From: an uncultured Porphyromonadaceae bacterium
GTDB taxonomy: Bacteria > Bacteroidota > Bacteroidia > Bacteroidales > Barnesiellaceae
Assembly: GCA_900538555.1 (NCBI GenBank)
Contig: UPYI01000018.1
Location: forward strand, 14,480-78,479
Direction of reading: 5' to 3'
Length of the DNA: 64,000 nucleotides
Made by a program: the position numbers and the translations under genes. A model generated the notes under the pieces. That model had not been told where the DNA came from. It did not search any database and saw nothing but the letters and a program-made list of their open reading frames with translations. The first letter of the stretch is position 1, and every line of letters begins with the position of its first letter. Shown here one piece after another: positions 63,255-64,000 of the stretch.

Positions 63255-63509
63255 ATGGAAACAGTACTTCATTATCCCGAACAATGCCTGTTCGAAATTC
63301 AAACGGACGGTCACACAGCTTATCTGGAATATGCAATAGACCGTAAAGTTTTGGATGTATTACATACAGTCGTCCCCAAAGAGATCGGCGGCAGAGGTAT
63401 TGCCGCACAACTTGTCGAAGCAGCCTATACTTATGCCGAAAATAAAGGATTGACATTCAAGGCTTCGTGTTCATACGCTGCGGCTTGGCTTAAACGACGA
63501 AACGGATAG
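63255..63509 (+). CDS. Small GNAT-type (YjdJ-like) acetyltransferase
   Basis: 84 aa. The short acetyltransferase fold of the YjdJ type: HTAYLEYAIDRKVLDVLHTV, PKEIGGRGIAAQLVEAAYTY with the GGRGIA acetyl-CoA loop, then KGLTFKASCSYAAAWLKR. Such proteins bind CoA; the substrate is not known. The start follows a family C repeat by 9 bp. Confidence 0.85.
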   Translation: METVLHYPEQCLFEIQTDGHTAYLEYAIDRKVLDVLHTVVPKEIGGRGIAAQLVEAAYTYAENKGLTFKASCSYAAAWLKRRNG

Positions 63510-63602
63510 CACTTATACGGTTTCTGTTTTTCTTCTCAATAGTATATCCCTTCTTTTCCGTAGAGTTTTTCTCAGCTCTACTGACATACATTCCGAAGAA
63601 GA

Positions 63603-63890
63603 AAGCAAGAACGAATAATGTGTAGCTGGTTTTTCCTTTCGGAAAGGACATGACCGTAAATTCGTGGAGGGTGTTGCGGGACTGTATCGAGTTCGTGCGG
63701 CATGTTTTTTTCCTGTCCCAGAGATTCCGGAGGGGAAGCATGAACGAATAATATGTAGCAGGTGTTTTTTCCTTTCGGAAAGGACATGAGCGTGAATCCG
63801 TGACCGGTAGTGCGGGACTGTATCGGGTTCGTGCGGTATGGTTTTTTCCTGTCCCGGATATTCCGGTGGAGGGAGCATAATAACAAGTCC
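63603..63890. repeat. 133-bp tandem repeat, two full copies and a remnant
   Basis: GAACGAATAATGTGTAGC at 63609 recurs as GAACGAATAATATGTAGC at 63742, with TTTCCTTTCGGAAAGGACAT, GTGCGGGACTGTATCG and TTTTTTCCTGTCCC also repeated at the same offset. A remnant (GGGAGCATAATAACAAG) begins near 63871. Minus-strand frames through it give peptide repeats in all phases and are unlikely to be genes. Confidence 0.8.
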
Positions 63891-63899
63891 GTGGCTGGG

Positions 63900-64000
63900 C
63901 TGGTGTTTTTTCCGGAGGGTGGTAGAGGGATGGATAGGGGTATGGAGATACGAAGATATGGAGATGGAGGGTAGAGGATAGAAAGGTATGGGGGTTGGAG
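63900..64000 (+). other. G-rich, C-poor stretch at the window end
   Basis: After 63910 the plus strand is made almost only of G, A and T with several GGG runs (GGAGGGTGGTAGAGGGATGG, ATAGGGG). It shows no coding frame. It could form a G-quadruplex or be the edge of a larger low-complexity element outside the window. Confidence 0.5.

Noticed and set aside
63513..63886. Minus-strand proteins of about 100-120 residues at the window end
   Set aside because: They come from the 133-bp tandem repeat read in different phases, with no start signals or known motifs.

Overview
The window looks like chromosomal DNA of a gut-type Bacteroidales bacterium. The sequence basis is: promoters of the Bacteroidetes kind (TTTG at -33, TAnnTTTG at -7), Bacteroidales-typical families (DUF4293, LPP20/PEGA pair, M6 protease with a type IX-like C-terminus, DUF2975-HTH pair, the fucIAKP order) and a Bacteroidetes-type II-C CRISPR repeat. 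The genus cannot be fixed by eye; a Barnesiellaceae-like organism is only a guess. No rRNA or tRNA gene was recognised.

Layout. 1-4.7 kb: a cut-off HTH regulator, then mutA-mutB (methylmalonyl-CoA mutase). 5.1-9.7 kb (minus): an LPP20-like protein and a PEGA protein with a duplicated barrel-like C-terminus. 10.3-14.8 kb: secreted M6 metalloprotease, AraC regulator, ferredoxin/DUF4405 membrane protein. 14.9-17.6 kb (minus): YtxH, holin-like, small coiled protein, TPR protein, prmA. 18-31.7 kb (mostly plus): uvrA, DUF4293 (minus), a large TPR protein, dcp, dCMP deaminase, S41 protease, formyl-THF cyclo-ligase, a degenerate hemerythrin-like protein coupled to a LuxR regulator, and a DUF2975/HTH pair. 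31.7-35.6 kb: M16 protease and an SGNH hydrolase. 35.7-42.5 kb: fucose catabolism (fucI, fucA, kinase, fucP), a divergent AraC regulator and a thioesterase.

42.6-51.8 kb is the defence region: a short type II-C CRISPR array with a lipoprotein gene lodged inside it, cas2, cas1 and cas9 on the minus strand, a clear tracrRNA gene divergent from cas9, and an AIPR-family abortive-infection protein with an N-terminal nuclease-like domain starting about 40 bp after the tracrRNA terminator. This is the part most likely to hold something undescribed: the repeats themselves carry a promoter-like sequence, a cargo gene sits behind one of them, and the AIPR gene has no visible promoter other than that of the tracrRNA.

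51.8-60.3 kb (minus): tatA-tatC, a DUF362 lipoprotein, an ECF-type S component, a TonB receptor, DUF1893, a Tat-exported aldo/keto reductase with Fe-S clusters, and a fused NapH-like/NapG-like Fe-S protein with an internal twin-arginine motif. This reads as one redox/cofactor-uptake locus. 60.6-63.5 kb: three GNAT-type genes (one a double-domain fusion) and yccF. The last 500 bp holds a 133-bp tandem repeat and G-rich sequence.

The second theme is a superfamily of short intergenic repeats, about 30 copies in 64 kb, sharing a core like CTCGGCATA ... GCTCTCGG around a variable inverted repeat. One branch (B) ends in a complete promoter and stands in tandem in front of uvrA, the dCMP deaminase, yccF, a GNAT gene and an Fe-S gene. 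The other branches (A and C) lack the promoter and often abut or contain the stop codon of the preceding gene.
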